From NCBI GenBank assembly GCA_963729795.1, contig CAVSPC010000029.1, positions 1 through 64,000 on the forward strand: a DNA stretch of 64,000 bases. Direction: 5' to 3'. Positions 44,304 to 52,881 of this stretch are shown here, piece after piece (position 1 is the first letter of the stretch; each line of letters begins with the position of its first letter). Under the pieces are notes generated by a model, which saw only the letters and a list, made by a program, of their open reading frames with translations, made no database searches and was not told the origin of the DNA. Source of the stretch: CAWBBA01 sp963729795 (GTDB lineage Bacteria > Desulfobacterota > Desulfomonilia > Desulfomonilales > Desulfomonilaceae). A program made the position numbers and the translations under genes.

Positions 44304-45344
44304 CTAAGGCACGACGCTGGTGCGCCCAAGATCCGTAACTATGCCCAGGTTCCAACCGGTGAACATCAGAAGCTTCTTGACGTTCTGATCTACCCAAATG
44401 TCGGCCCGAGCAATGGTGCTCCTGGGCACATATACAAGATCGTTGCGATTCAGATAGAAATCTGATTGAGATGTCAATTTGCTCAGATCGGTGGTGCGTG
44501 TCATGAACTTACCCTCAGGTCCCCGGGAAATAACCAAAACCGTCCTGGGTTCTGCCGTGGGTTTAGTTCCTCCGGCTAGAGCGATGGCTTGCTGCACGGT
44601 TGTAGGTCCTCTGGTAGCAAACACACCGGGCCGAGCCACTTCGCCATCCACGAAGATCAGGTTTCCTACAACTTCTTTGAGCAAGACAGAGACCCTCATG
44701 TCCGGAACGATCCTGCCGTACTTCTGGTTCACAATTCTGGTCAATTGAGGTACCGTCAGGCCCTGAGCGCGCACGTCCGTGGCAAGGGGAAGTGAAATAT
44801 AGCCGTCAGGCCGAACGTTAATTAGTCGTGCCTGTCCCCCACCGCTCGCAACCGCTTTCTGAATCTCTTCCAATTTGGCATCGAATTCTCTGACGGTGAC
44901 GGTAAGGTCCGGATTTTTGAGGAGATCCGAATAAACCCGTTCGAGCATCCGCTTCACTTGATCTGCGGTCATTCCGGCCACAGAGACGTCGTTTTTGCGA
45001 GGGATGCTTATTCTGCCATCCGGCCTTACTCGGACAGTACGGTTCATCTCCGGGTGAAAGGTGAACTCGATGTCAATTTGGTCTTTGACCCCAAGCCTGT
45101 AGGGACTAGCAGTAGCCGTAGGAATCGTCAAATAGAGAAATTCCAGAACATCGCCCTCGGCCAGCCTGTACAAGGACGAAGGGAAATACTGTGTCACGTG
45201 ATTTATGATCGCGGGCGGTGTCTCATTCACGGCGCCCCGATGCCGAGGAATCATGCAACCGCCGATCATCGCTACGACAACAGGTATTACGATAATTCGC
45301 AAGAGCTGGATTCGGAAAACCTCAAAAGAACTTTCTTTGTTCAT
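44304..45344 (-). CDS. Wza-like polysaccharide export lipoprotein
   Basis: A 346-residue protein starting MNKESSFEVFRIQLLRIIVI, with a lipobox ending IGGC near residue 30, so it is a lipoprotein of the periplasm or outer membrane. A Poly_export domain follows (SPYRLGVKDQIDIEFTFHPE, RVRPDGRISIPRKNDV), then SLBB-type repeats (VRPDGYISLPLATDVRAQGL, IFVDGEVARPGVFATRG). It would form the outer-membrane channel for an exopolysaccharide together with the Wzz proteins nearby. The ATG at 45344 has AGGAAGAGC upstream; the longer frame from 45614 runs back into the upstream gene and is rejected. Confidence 0.9.
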   Translation of the reverse strand: MNKESSFEVFRIQLLRIIVIPVVVAMIGGCMIPRHRGAVNETPPAIINHVTQYFPSSLYRLAEGDVLEFLYLTIPTATASPYRLGVKDQIDIEFTFHPEMNRTVRVRPDGRISIPRKNDVSVAGMTADQVKRMLERVYSDLLKNPDLTVTVREFDAKLEEIQKAVASGGGQARLINVRPDGYISLPLATDVRAQGLTVPQLTRIVNQKYGRIVPDMRVSVLLKEVVGNLIFVDGEVARPGVFATRGPTTVQQAIALAGGTKPTAEPRTVLVISRGPEGKFMTRTTDLSKLTSQSDFYLNRNDLVYVPRSTIARADIWVDQNVKKLLMFTGWNLGIVTDLGRTSVVP

Positions 45345-45438
45345 CGTAGCTCTTCCTATTTGGGCGACTTTCTCAACAAACCGGCCTTGGAGATGGCCCC
45401 AATTCCATCTCCAGCTTATGTCAGGTAAGGTCGACAAT

Positions 45439-46323
45439 TTAGAAGGCCGCCTCCAAAGAGAAGACCAGTCCGTTTCTCTGGAGCTCCAATTGCCTGCCCA
45501 ACAAGTTCTCCTGATTGAAGTAGAAGCTCTCCAACTCGTACCCCACCTTCCCTTCAACGAGCAGCGATCCGACGGGGGCCATACCGACACATACACCCGT
45601 CGACAGGTCCACATAGTTCAGGTAGTTCGGGGTGATTCCGTAGGTGATGCGCGCGAACCCCCCTACATTAACTCTTCTGTTCAAGGGCATGCGCGTCTGA
45701 CCGTGAGCCCCGATACAGGGGACCAGTTCATCGACGCTTATGGTGTCTTCCTGCTGCAATGCTCCGGCGCTGATTGTGGACTCCAGTCTGACGAACTTTA
45801 AATCGCCGTTCATACCTCCGAACCACCGAGGGCCCACAAGAAAATCCAGGTCGTACCCGAAGCCGAACGTCCCTATGTTGAGCAGCGACTGAACGGCGGT
45901 CCCCGCTGGATATATAAACGACCTGGTTTGCAACGAACGTTGGAGAATGGCTCCGCCCCGGTAAAGCTCGGGTATGGTGCCATAAACCCGCACCAGATGA
46001 TGTTCCAGTGGCCGGATTGAGCCCAATATTTTGAAGGTCCAATTGTCGTCGGGCAACCCCATGTCATTTTGCAGATCAATTACAGTGCCGGTTTCCCCGA
46101 TGCCCTGGGCCGTTCCCATTCTGCCCTCGATGTGGCTGAAAAAGGGCTCGAATTTCAGAGTTGCAAATCCGTTGTATTCCAAAGGCTCCGCAATAGATGG
46201 AGCTGGAAGCGTCACGAACAAGACGATAAAACATGCTGCAAACGCTGCAATATGAGCCGAGATGGTGCGGGAGTGTCTCTCTCGGGTGATCGCCATGCTA
46301 TTCACTCTGCTTTGCTTGGCCAT
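45439..46323 (-). CDS. Outer-membrane beta-barrel-like protein of the polysaccharide locus
   Basis: A 294-residue protein with a long N-terminal export signal (AHIAAFAACFIVLFVTLPAP, cut likely after SIA) and a body of alternating strands (FEPFFSHIEGRMG, GTFGFGYDLDFLVGPRWFGG) ending LVFSLEAAF with a terminal aromatic residue, as in outer-membrane barrels. The ATG at 46323 has GGAGA eight bases upstream; an ATG 42 bases earlier overlaps the wzz-like gene and is less likely. It sits between a Wzz-like gene and the Wza-like gene, so an outer-membrane part of the exopolysaccharide exporter is plausible. Not a family I can name. Confidence 0.72.
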   Translation of the reverse strand: MAKQSRVNSMAITRERHSRTISAHIAAFAACFIVLFVTLPAPSIAEPLEYNGFATLKFEPFFSHIEGRMGTAQGIGETGTVIDLQNDMGLPDDNWTFKILGSIRPLEHHLVRVYGTIPELYRGGAILQRSLQTRSFIYPAGTAVQSLLNIGTFGFGYDLDFLVGPRWFGGMNGDLKFVRLESTISAGALQQEDTISVDELVPCIGAHGQTRMPLNRRVNVGGFARITYGITPNYLNYVDLSTGVCVGMAPVGSLLVEGKVGYELESFYFNQENLLGRQLELQRNGLVFSLEAAF

Positions 46324-46361
46324 AGTCGTTGTCTCCCGATTGTACCGAGTCGGAGAGTTCC

Positions 46362-47900
46362 TCACCGCCGAGGCCCGGACTTTGTCGAACCCGTGAATGT
46401 TCGCGGCGCATTACCATAGGTGGCCGCTCGCCGCCACACCCGGGGAGTCGTTGCCGCGCAGGGAAGCGGCCGATGCGTAGGAGATCCTTTGAGGCCGTCC
46501 GTCGAGTTGCAAACCTTGCCCTCAACATTTGGTTCGGCCTGTCGAGATGAATCACCCTCTCGTTTGACTAAAGACATCTCGGTTTTAGCCGGTGAAGGAG
46601 CAAAATAGGCAAGGAGATGATCCGCAAAATGCCCTGTTCGTACGAGCAGGGGCCGCTTGGCAACCAATGGGACCTCTCGCAATACGTAGAGCCCGTCTCT
46701 GGGTGCGAGCCACCGATCTTGCGGGGATGACGCTCCGCCGCAGGGCTCTTTGCCGGGGGCTCGATCATGAGCGGCCACACTGCCAGCCTTGTGTTCAAGG
46801 GACTTCCCATGGCGAAGGAACTGTTCTTTTTCCTTCTTCAAGAAGTGTAGGTGCTCAACAAGGCATTCGCGCATAGCACTTCTCATTCCTTGGATTTCCA
46901 GATCCACAGCCGCAAGCTCTTTGCTGTGGGGCATAAACTGGGTCGCGAGCGACCTCTTCTTGATCTCCAGTTGAACTATCTTTTCTTGAAAGGGAACCAA
47001 AGAAGGTAGCCCGGTCAGGCTTGGGTCGGAAACGAAGCCGCTGAACGCTCCCTTGCCCGAATCTATGAGTTGCAGGGCCAGGTGACAGCCGCGTTCCTGC
47101 AATGCTATTTTTTGGAGCCGAGAAGAGATGGTTGCCGCTAAGTTACTTTCAGCAGCTTGCTGTTTCTGATGCTGAGTTTGCTGAAGTCGTTCGCAGGCCT
47201 CGGCCTCGAGATTACGCCGGTAGTCGGCATACCGACAAACGTAGGCATCCAGCACACTGCGCAGAAATTCAGGATCGTCACCCCGGAGTCCAAGCCGTAC
47301 TTTTGCCGTGCTGCCTGAAATTTGTGAGCTGATGCATATCTCGCGGTTAAGCCATTTTTCCAGACCGGCTCGGCTGCCGAACCTCGAAAGTCGTGTTGGC
47401 CGTGCGTCCGTTGCTGTCTGCAGAAAGCATTGCCCGGACAAACACGCCGGTTCGCGGTCATATAGCTCACAGGCCAAAAGATGGGAGATTTGCGAGCTTT
47501 TGAATATTTGCACTTCCTTTTTCAGAGCATTCTCCGCAGCATCTCCGGAATTGGGATCTCGATCGAAAAACAGAAGCTTCGTCTCTACGTGATAGCCGTC
47601 CGACAAACAGATGTAAGAAACTATGGCCAACGCTGCGGCACAGAATACGAAGATGGCAGAAGTCCACGTTGCCAGACGCCGGATGTCAAATCCACCTCTT
47701 AGTCCCACGAGTTTGTCCTTAAGACTGGACAGACTGGAGACCCGACGATGCGGAGCTGCTGCCTTGGCGTCCTGAACCTCACTTGATTCGTGCAAGAGGG
47801 TTCCTTTCGGGTTGGCAGCGTTTCCACAATCTTCGGCAAAGGCAAGCTCCTCCGCATCAAAGACCAGGTTGTCAAAGCTATGGTTATGATAAAGCATCAC
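46362..47900 (-). CDS. Wzz-like polysaccharide chain-length/co-polymerase protein
   Basis: A 512-residue protein. A cytoplasmic N-terminus of about 70 residues is followed by a membrane helix at about 75-98 (WTSAIFVFCAAALAIVSYIC) and a large periplasmic coiled-coil part (EACERLQQTQHQKQQAAESN) with SLATQFMPHSKELAAVDLEI, as in the GNVR region of Wzz/GumC proteins. The expected second helix near the C-terminus is poor: LYVLREVPLVAKRPLL is recognisable, but the next 20 residues are not convincingly hydrophobic, and the last 100 residues are odd and basic. This may be divergence or an undetected frameshift. A strong promoter lies at 47976-48004. Confidence 0.7.
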   Translation of the reverse strand: MMLYHNHSFDNLVFDAEELAFAEDCGNAANPKGTLLHESSEVQDAKAAAPHRRVSSLSSLKDKLVGLRGGFDIRRLATWTSAIFVFCAAALAIVSYICLSDGYHVETKLLFFDRDPNSGDAAENALKKEVQIFKSSQISHLLACELYDREPACLSGQCFLQTATDARPTRLSRFGSRAGLEKWLNREICISSQISGSTAKVRLGLRGDDPEFLRSVLDAYVCRYADYRRNLEAEACERLQQTQHQKQQAAESNLAATISSRLQKIALQERGCHLALQLIDSGKGAFSGFVSDPSLTGLPSLVPFQEKIVQLEIKKRSLATQFMPHSKELAAVDLEIQGMRSAMRECLVEHLHFLKKEKEQFLRHGKSLEHKAGSVAAHDRAPGKEPCGGASSPQDRWLAPRDGLYVLREVPLVAKRPLLVRTGHFADHLLAYFAPSPAKTEMSLVKREGDSSRQAEPNVEGKVCNSTDGLKGSPTHRPLPCAATTPRVWRRAATYGNAPRTFTGSTKSGPRR

Positions 47901-47975
47901 TTCCGGCCTCTAGGTTCTTGCACCGTGCATCGGCTCTTTAAGACGATTCTTCGCTGGAAACTTGATTCCGGAGTA

Positions 47976-48004
47976 ATGATATCAAATAGACATGTTATTG
48001 TCAA
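47976..48004 (-). promoter_or_regulatory. Sigma-70 type promoter of the wzz-wza genes
   Basis: Minus strand TTGACA (48004-47999), 17 bases, TATCAT (47981-47976), five of six matches in the -10 box. It lies about 75 bases upstream of the gene at 46362-47900. The divergent region 47901-48174 is AT-rich and must also serve the plus-strand gene at 48175. Confidence 0.7.
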
Positions 48005-48174
48005 TTGTTATACGTGATATCTAATGTTGTATATTGTTACATTAAAATAACATTCGGTAAATTAAGGCTTTTTATTCTAATAAGCTCGCCAACGGACTTC
48101 GCAGCTCTCTCCCTTGACTTTCCATTTTGCTAAGGTTATTCAGTGAACGTGGCCCTGGAAACAAGGGGGAATCC

Positions 48175-48831
48175 ATGATCAAAGATCTCGCAGTCCGCTT
48201 TAGAGATGAATTCTACCGACTGGAACGGGGTATATTCGGCAATGACAGTGTAGCCGAATCAATGGTAGTGCTGTTCACTTCCTCTCACCCCGGTGAGGGC
48301 GTGAGTTCGATTACGTTGGCCCTGGCGCTCTTTATGACTCGCCTTCATCCCTCCGAACAGGTAGTCGTTGTAGAAGCCAACCTGAGACAGCCTTCCCTTG
48401 CAGAAATGCTTAACCTGAAATCGAACGGCTCTTTACTCGGCGTTCTCCAGCGGTCCACCAGCCTGCCCGACGCAATCCAAAAGGTGGATAAATACGGATT
48501 TTCAGTCATACCCGCGGGTCAGCCTCAAATAACCGATAGTCTGGTGTCGTACGAATCTGATCTTGACGGAATTCGAGAAGTTCTCGCCTCATTGAAGGAC
48601 GAATATAAATACATTCTGGTGGACAGTCCGCCGGTAATTCCGTTTATTGATGCGACCAGAATCTGTGGAGAGACCGATGGTGTGATTTTGGTGGTTGAAT
48701 CCGAGCGCACACGATCCGAGGTCGTGGATTACGCGATTGATAAGCTGAAATCAGCGGGGGCAGACATACTGGGGATTATTTTGAACAAGCGTGAATTCCA
48801 CATTCCGAAGAAGGTATATCGCTTCCTTTAG
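48175..48831 (+). CDS. CpsD/CapB-like ATPase with degenerate P-loop
   Basis: A 218-residue soluble protein of the bacterial tyrosine-kinase (CpsD/CapB/Wzc C-domain) type. The family motifs are recognisable: Walker A position SSHPGEGVSSIT, A' position VVVVEANLRQPSLAEML, and Walker B YILVDSPPVIPFIDATR. However, the Walker A Lys is replaced (GEGVSS where GxGKS/T is expected) and the A' Asp is Asn. The C-terminus (FHIPKKVYRFL) has only one tyrosine, not the usual cluster. It may be an inactive or structural partner of the Wzz proteins. The ATG at 48175 has AAGGGGGAATCC before it. Confidence 0.82.
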   Translation: MIKDLAVRFRDEFYRLERGIFGNDSVAESMVVLFTSSHPGEGVSSITLALALFMTRLHPSEQVVVVEANLRQPSLAEMLNLKSNGSLLGVLQRSTSLPDAIQKVDKYGFSVIPAGQPQITDSLVSYESDLDGIREVLASLKDEYKYILVDSPPVIPFIDATRICGETDGVILVVESERTRSEVVDYAIDKLKSAGADILGIILNKREFHIPKKVYRFL

Positions 48832-48923
48832 TACGCGAACGGTAGTTCCACTTCTTGGAGCGGGCCTGGTGGGGCCGCGTTTTTAATGATTAAGGTCGAA
48901 AACACTTGGTCGCAAGCGATGTA

Positions 48924-51104
48924 ATGAACGCATCAAGATGGGCTTATTACGCCCGCCGATTAAGCACACTTCGTGTCGCCGAGCCTTTTTACCGCATAAG
49001 ATCGTGGCTGCACCACAGATCCGAGAAGCACCGACTACGAGCCGATCCTCAAGCCATGTCCTGGAATCGACTGTGGAGCAGGCGCGCCGAGTGGTTGGTA
49101 ACGACCTCTGCAGAAGCGCCTCATGCCGTCAACGAAGCACTCTTGAAGTCCCTACCAACCGGGTGGTGGCATGATCGGGCCTTTTGGGATTCCTTTGAGG
49201 CTCTATATCCTGAAGAAAAATGCCATCTGATTTCCAGAGCCGAGAGGGTTCTCGACGGCTGGTTTCCGCTGTTCCAGTGGAAAGAAGTCTTCCGCCCGGA
49301 ACCGATCCAGTGGTCAGATACTATGGAATCTGAAGCCGCTTCGGAAGTCTGGCCACTTGGCTACTACTCCGACATAAATGTTTCGCACGACCCCAAACGG
49401 CCCGGCCGCGATGTGAAATGGTGTTGGGAGCTAAATAGATTTCAGCACCTGCTCTGGCTGGGCGCATCCTGGAGGCTCACCGGGGAGGATCGCTTCGCGA
49501 TCGGGGCGAAGAAGCATCTGGAAAGCTGGCTGGACAGCGTACTCTATCCGTACGGGGTTCAGTGGTCCAGCAATCTGGAAGTCGCTCTTCGTGCGCTCTC
49601 GTTGGCGCGGTGCCACATCCTGTGTTCCAACAGCCCGGCATGGGATGCCCGTTTTCTGTCCCGGTTCATACCTTGTCTGTATCTGCACGGAGTTCACCTG
49701 GAAAAGGAACTCACTGTCCACCATACGGAGGGAAACCACTTGTTGGGGGAATGTTCGGCCCTTTTCTGTATTTCCACTTTGTATCCGCTGTTCTTGAATT
49801 CCTCCAAGTGGCGCAAACGGTCTGTGAGGATACTTAATAGGCTGGTCCCTCATGTGATTCTGCCTGACGGTGTATATGCGGAGCAGGCCACCGGCTATTT
49901 TCGTTTTGTGGCAGAGTTCCTTTTGTTGGTTTTGTTCTTGACCGGCGAACAGGGGCCGCAATTGTCGGGAGTGGTGCGGGAACGACTCGTTAGCGGGTTG
50001 GATTTCATTAGGACACTGGTACCGGACTGCGGTGACGTGCCTATGATAGGAGATTCCGACACCGGCCTGGCAATTGGCTGGCGCCTGTCCGATTTCTGGG
50101 ATTTCAGGTCGTTGCCCGCGATGGCATCAGTGCTGCTTGGAGAACCTCGATTGGCCGCGGATCTTGCATGCTTCCCGGCAGAGGCATATCTGATGCTGGG
50201 CCAAGGCGGGCTGAATGCGTTCAATTCTCTAAGCGATGAAGCGAGTCGGGAAGCCGAGGCCGCACCTGAACTTCCTCTGCTGGTTTTCAAGCACGGTGGA
50301 TACCAGATAAGTCGAGAAATGCAATTCGGCATCATCTTCGATGTCGGCCCACTGGGTATAGCACCCGCTTATGGCCACGGACACGCTGACGGTCTATCGT
50401 TCATCCTCCATTATCTGGGAATTCCTGTGGTTATCGACCCGGGAACGTGTCTCTATAACGGGCCTCCTGTTTGGCGCAATTACTTTCGTTCTTGCGAGGC
50501 ACACAACACCATACGATTGGATGACAGAGACCCTGTCGAACCACTGGGGACCTTCCGGTGGTCAGGCCCTCTGAAAATAGAGCAGGAGCCCCCTCTTACG
50601 GGAGGCGGTTGGAGGTTGTTGCGAGGAACGGTCAATTGGGGACGAATCGTGCATCGTCGCTTCCTGATCCATATTTTAGGGGAGGGGGTCATTATTTTGG
50701 ATCATGTAGATGGGACCGGAGAGCATGAAGTGGAATGGCGGCTTCATTTCGACCCTCATTGGACGCTTTGTCGAGAAGCATCCGGCAGCTTCTCCGCGGA
50801 GTTAGACATGCGTAAGCTGGACATTATGTTCCTTAACGGCCATTCTGGAGACGTATCTGTCCTCGATGGAGGAACCGATCCCATAGGCGGATGGTATTCG
50901 CGGTATTACGGCTCAAAAGATCCGGCGCCAACCATTAGAGGACGCTTGAAAGTTCGGCTTCCCAGTGACCTCCTGACGGCCTTCAAACCATCGGGCAGCA
51001 AACTCGATGTCCCGCGGGATCTTCCTTGGAAACTTTTGCCGCTTCGAACAGCGGATCTTTTGCGGTCTAACGGATTCTCTACTTTTGGTCGGTTGCTTAC
51101 TTGA
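48924..51104 (+). CDS. Heparinase II/III family protein (polysaccharide lyase)
   Basis: A 726-residue protein. An alpha/alpha-toroid N-terminal domain (VKWCWELNRFQHLLWLGASW, HHTEGNHLLGECSALFCIST with the NHxxxE-type segment, VYAEQATGYFRFVAEFLL) is followed by a beta-sandwich with YGHGHADGLSFILHYLGIPV and VVIDPGTCLYNG, where His and Tyr residues of the active site are expected. The family cleaves uronic-acid polysaccharides by beta-elimination, and many members sit in exopolysaccharide loci. No signal peptide is evident. The start is uncertain: ATG at 48924 with a weak site, or TTG at 48906. It is followed after 15 bases by a glycosyltransferase gene. Confidence 0.88.
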   Translation: MNASRWAYYARRLSTLRVAEPFYRIRSWLHHRSEKHRLRADPQAMSWNRLWSRRAEWLVTTSAEAPHAVNEALLKSLPTGWWHDRAFWDSFEALYPEEKCHLISRAERVLDGWFPLFQWKEVFRPEPIQWSDTMESEAASEVWPLGYYSDINVSHDPKRPGRDVKWCWELNRFQHLLWLGASWRLTGEDRFAIGAKKHLESWLDSVLYPYGVQWSSNLEVALRALSLARCHILCSNSPAWDARFLSRFIPCLYLHGVHLEKELTVHHTEGNHLLGECSALFCISTLYPLFLNSSKWRKRSVRILNRLVPHVILPDGVYAEQATGYFRFVAEFLLLVLFLTGEQGPQLSGVVRERLVSGLDFIRTLVPDCGDVPMIGDSDTGLAIGWRLSDFWDFRSLPAMASVLLGEPRLAADLACFPAEAYLMLGQGGLNAFNSLSDEASREAEAAPELPLLVFKHGGYQISREMQFGIIFDVGPLGIAPAYGHGHADGLSFILHYLGIPVVIDPGTCLYNGPPVWRNYFRSCEAHNTIRLDDRDPVEPLGTFRWSGPLKIEQEPPLTGGGWRLLRGTVNWGRIVHRRFLIHILGEGVIILDHVDGTGEHEVEWRLHFDPHWTLCREASGSFSAELDMRKLDIMFLNGHSGDVSVLDGGTDPIGGWYSRYYGSKDPAPTIRGRLKVRLPSDLLTAFKPSGSKLDVPRDLPWKLLPLRTADLLRSNGFSTFGRLLT

Positions 51105-51119
51105 CTCGGAGATTCTCCC

Positions 51120-52391
51120 ATGCGCGTGTTGCACCTTCTTCACAGATCGGTTCCCGGAACTCACGGATATGCAATCCGAAGCCGCGAAATTGTGACCAAA
51201 CAGCTCGAAAAAGGGTTGGAACCACTGGTCGTCACGTCCCCCTCTCAAGCGCCTCTTGGAGAACTTGACGCAGAACAGAGCGAATACATCGACGGGGTTC
51301 GCTATTTCAGGACGAGTGGCAACATTCTATCCCCGACCCTTGAAGTCCAGGACAAGAGTTCCGCAAAGGCCGCGCTGCGGGTTCTTCAGAATTTCCGCCT
51401 CCTGAAGGCGGCCCTGCGTGTAGCAAGGAAGTATCGGCCGGACGTGATTCACGGACATTCGCCCTTTACGTGCGGACTTGTGGCAAACACTGTGGGCAAG
51501 TGGGTAAACATCCCCTCCGTGTACGAAATGAGAGGAATTTGGGAAGATTCTCACTCAGGCCGTGGAAAGTTTCGCGAGCAATCCGTGCGTTATCGAGTGG
51601 TGCGCGCTCTGGACGATAGGGCTTTGAAAGGGGCGAGCCTGTGTTGCGCGATCGGCGGCTCGCTCAAAGCTGAAATTGTTTCCCGTGGGATCAGTAGTGA
51701 AAGGGTTTTTATTGTCCCTAACGGAGTTGACGTGAAAACCTTTTCCCCCGGTCCGCCTGACGAGAACATGCAAGAAAAGCTTGGCCTGCGCGGCAAAGTG
51801 GTGTTCGGGTACATCGGCTATTTTTTCAACTACGAAGGACTCGATCTTCTCATCGAGACGATGACACGGCTTGCGCGGCAATTGCCGGACTTGGCCTTGC
51901 TGTTGGTGGGTGATGGCGAGCTTATGCCGTCTTTAAGAAAGATGGTTGCGGATGCGGGGATTTCCGACAAGGTGGTCTTCACGGGACGTGTGCCGCACAG
52001 CGAGGTCACAGAGTTCTATAAGATTTGCGACTTCATGGTCCTTCCTCGCAGGGACACTCGGGAAACTCGATTGGTGACTCCACTGAAACCGTTGGAAATC
52101 ATGGCCATGGCAAAGCCTCTCATTGCAAGCGATGTCGGCGGGCATCTTGAAATGGTGCAAGACGGCGTGAACGGATTGGTTTTTAAGTCTGAGAACGTAT
52201 CGGACTTGGCTTCAAAATGCGCAATGCTGGCAGGAGACAGAGATCTACGAACTGATCTGGGGACTCGAGCCCGCAAATGGGTGGAAGCCAATCGGGACTG
52301 GCGCGTTCTCGTCGAGCGTTACATCGCTATTTATGAAAAGCTGACCCGGAGACCCGGCAGTGCACTCGCGGGTAACGAAGGCTCATACTAA
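51120..52391 (+). CDS. GT4 family glycosyltransferase, exosortase-A-locus type
   Basis: A 423-residue cytoplasmic GT-B enzyme. The N-terminal domain begins MRVLHLLHRSVPGTHGYAIR. The C-terminal domain has RVFIVPNGVDVKTFSPGP, VVFGYIGYFFNYEGLDLLIE and TPLKPLEIMAMAKPLIASDV, where the ExxE-like region binds the nucleotide sugar. The start and overall pattern resemble glycosyltransferases found in exosortase A type polysaccharide clusters. GGAG lies eight bases before the ATG, and the gene follows the heparinase-family gene by 15 bases, so it is in the same operon. Sugar specificity is unknown. Confidence 0.9.
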   Translation: MRVLHLLHRSVPGTHGYAIRSREIVTKQLEKGLEPLVVTSPSQAPLGELDAEQSEYIDGVRYFRTSGNILSPTLEVQDKSSAKAALRVLQNFRLLKAALRVARKYRPDVIHGHSPFTCGLVANTVGKWVNIPSVYEMRGIWEDSHSGRGKFREQSVRYRVVRALDDRALKGASLCCAIGGSLKAEIVSRGISSERVFIVPNGVDVKTFSPGPPDENMQEKLGLRGKVVFGYIGYFFNYEGLDLLIETMTRLARQLPDLALLLVGDGELMPSLRKMVADAGISDKVVFTGRVPHSEVTEFYKICDFMVLPRRDTRETRLVTPLKPLEIMAMAKPLIASDVGGHLEMVQDGVNGLVFKSENVSDLASKCAMLAGDRDLRTDLGTRARKWVEANRDWRVLVERYIAIYEKLTRRPGSALAGNEGSY

Positions 52392-52397
52392 ACGTTC

Positions 52398-52820
52398 TCA
52401 ATCTTCGTCTCTGCCGTCCTTGATCACGAATACCCGAACCGGACCGCCCAAGACCGATTTAGAATATGGTGCGATTGTTGCTCGTGTGAATCCTTCAAAG
52501 TGTACGACCACTTGCAGCCCCACTTCGCACCACAGACACGGCTCAAATGTCTCGAGTTCATAAGTGCCCAAATTACTCTTGACGTAAATGTTTCCTTCAC
52601 TCATGTCCGTAATGACACCAACGTCATAATCGCGGCCATGGAGTGTTCCGGCGGAAACAAAAACCAGGAAGCAGGCGAGAGCCACAACCGAAAGTGTAAT
52701 CCTCAATGGGAGGCTGTTTTGCGATCCTGGTGATCCTGTGTACACGGTTTTCTTTTCGAATTCGTGGCACGTCGGCACCAATGTTGGCGGGACGACGGGT
52801 GCCGCTGACCTGAGTGCCAT
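52398..52820 (-). CDS. Small exported hypothetical protein
   Basis: A 140-codon frame with a signal-like helix (LRITLSVVALACFLVFVSAG) at residues about 39-58 and a short beta-rich secreted part (VGVITDMSEGNIYVKSNLGT, then WCEVGLQVVVHFEGFTRATI). The true start is probably downstream of 52820, close to the signal helix, perhaps a TTG at about codon 38, but no clear ribosome site settles it. The product resembles no family I know. It follows the GumC-like gene by about 60 bases on the same strand and is convergent with the glycosyltransferase gene. Confidence 0.55.
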   Translation of the reverse strand: MALRSAAPVVPPTLVPTCHEFEKKTVYTGSPGSQNSLPLRITLSVVALACFLVFVSAGTLHGRDYDVGVITDMSEGNIYVKSNLGTYELETFEPCLWCEVGLQVVVHFEGFTRATIAPYSKSVLGGPVRVFVIKDGRDED

Positions 52821-52881
52821 TCTGGGCGCCGACAGGTCAGCGCAGTTTTGTTGTCAACCGACTCTCAACCCTGAACTGGTA

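Noticed and set aside
45345..45614. 90-residue N-terminal extension of the Wza-like protein
   Set aside because: It would overlap the upstream barrel gene out of frame and place the lipoprotein signal in the middle of the protein.
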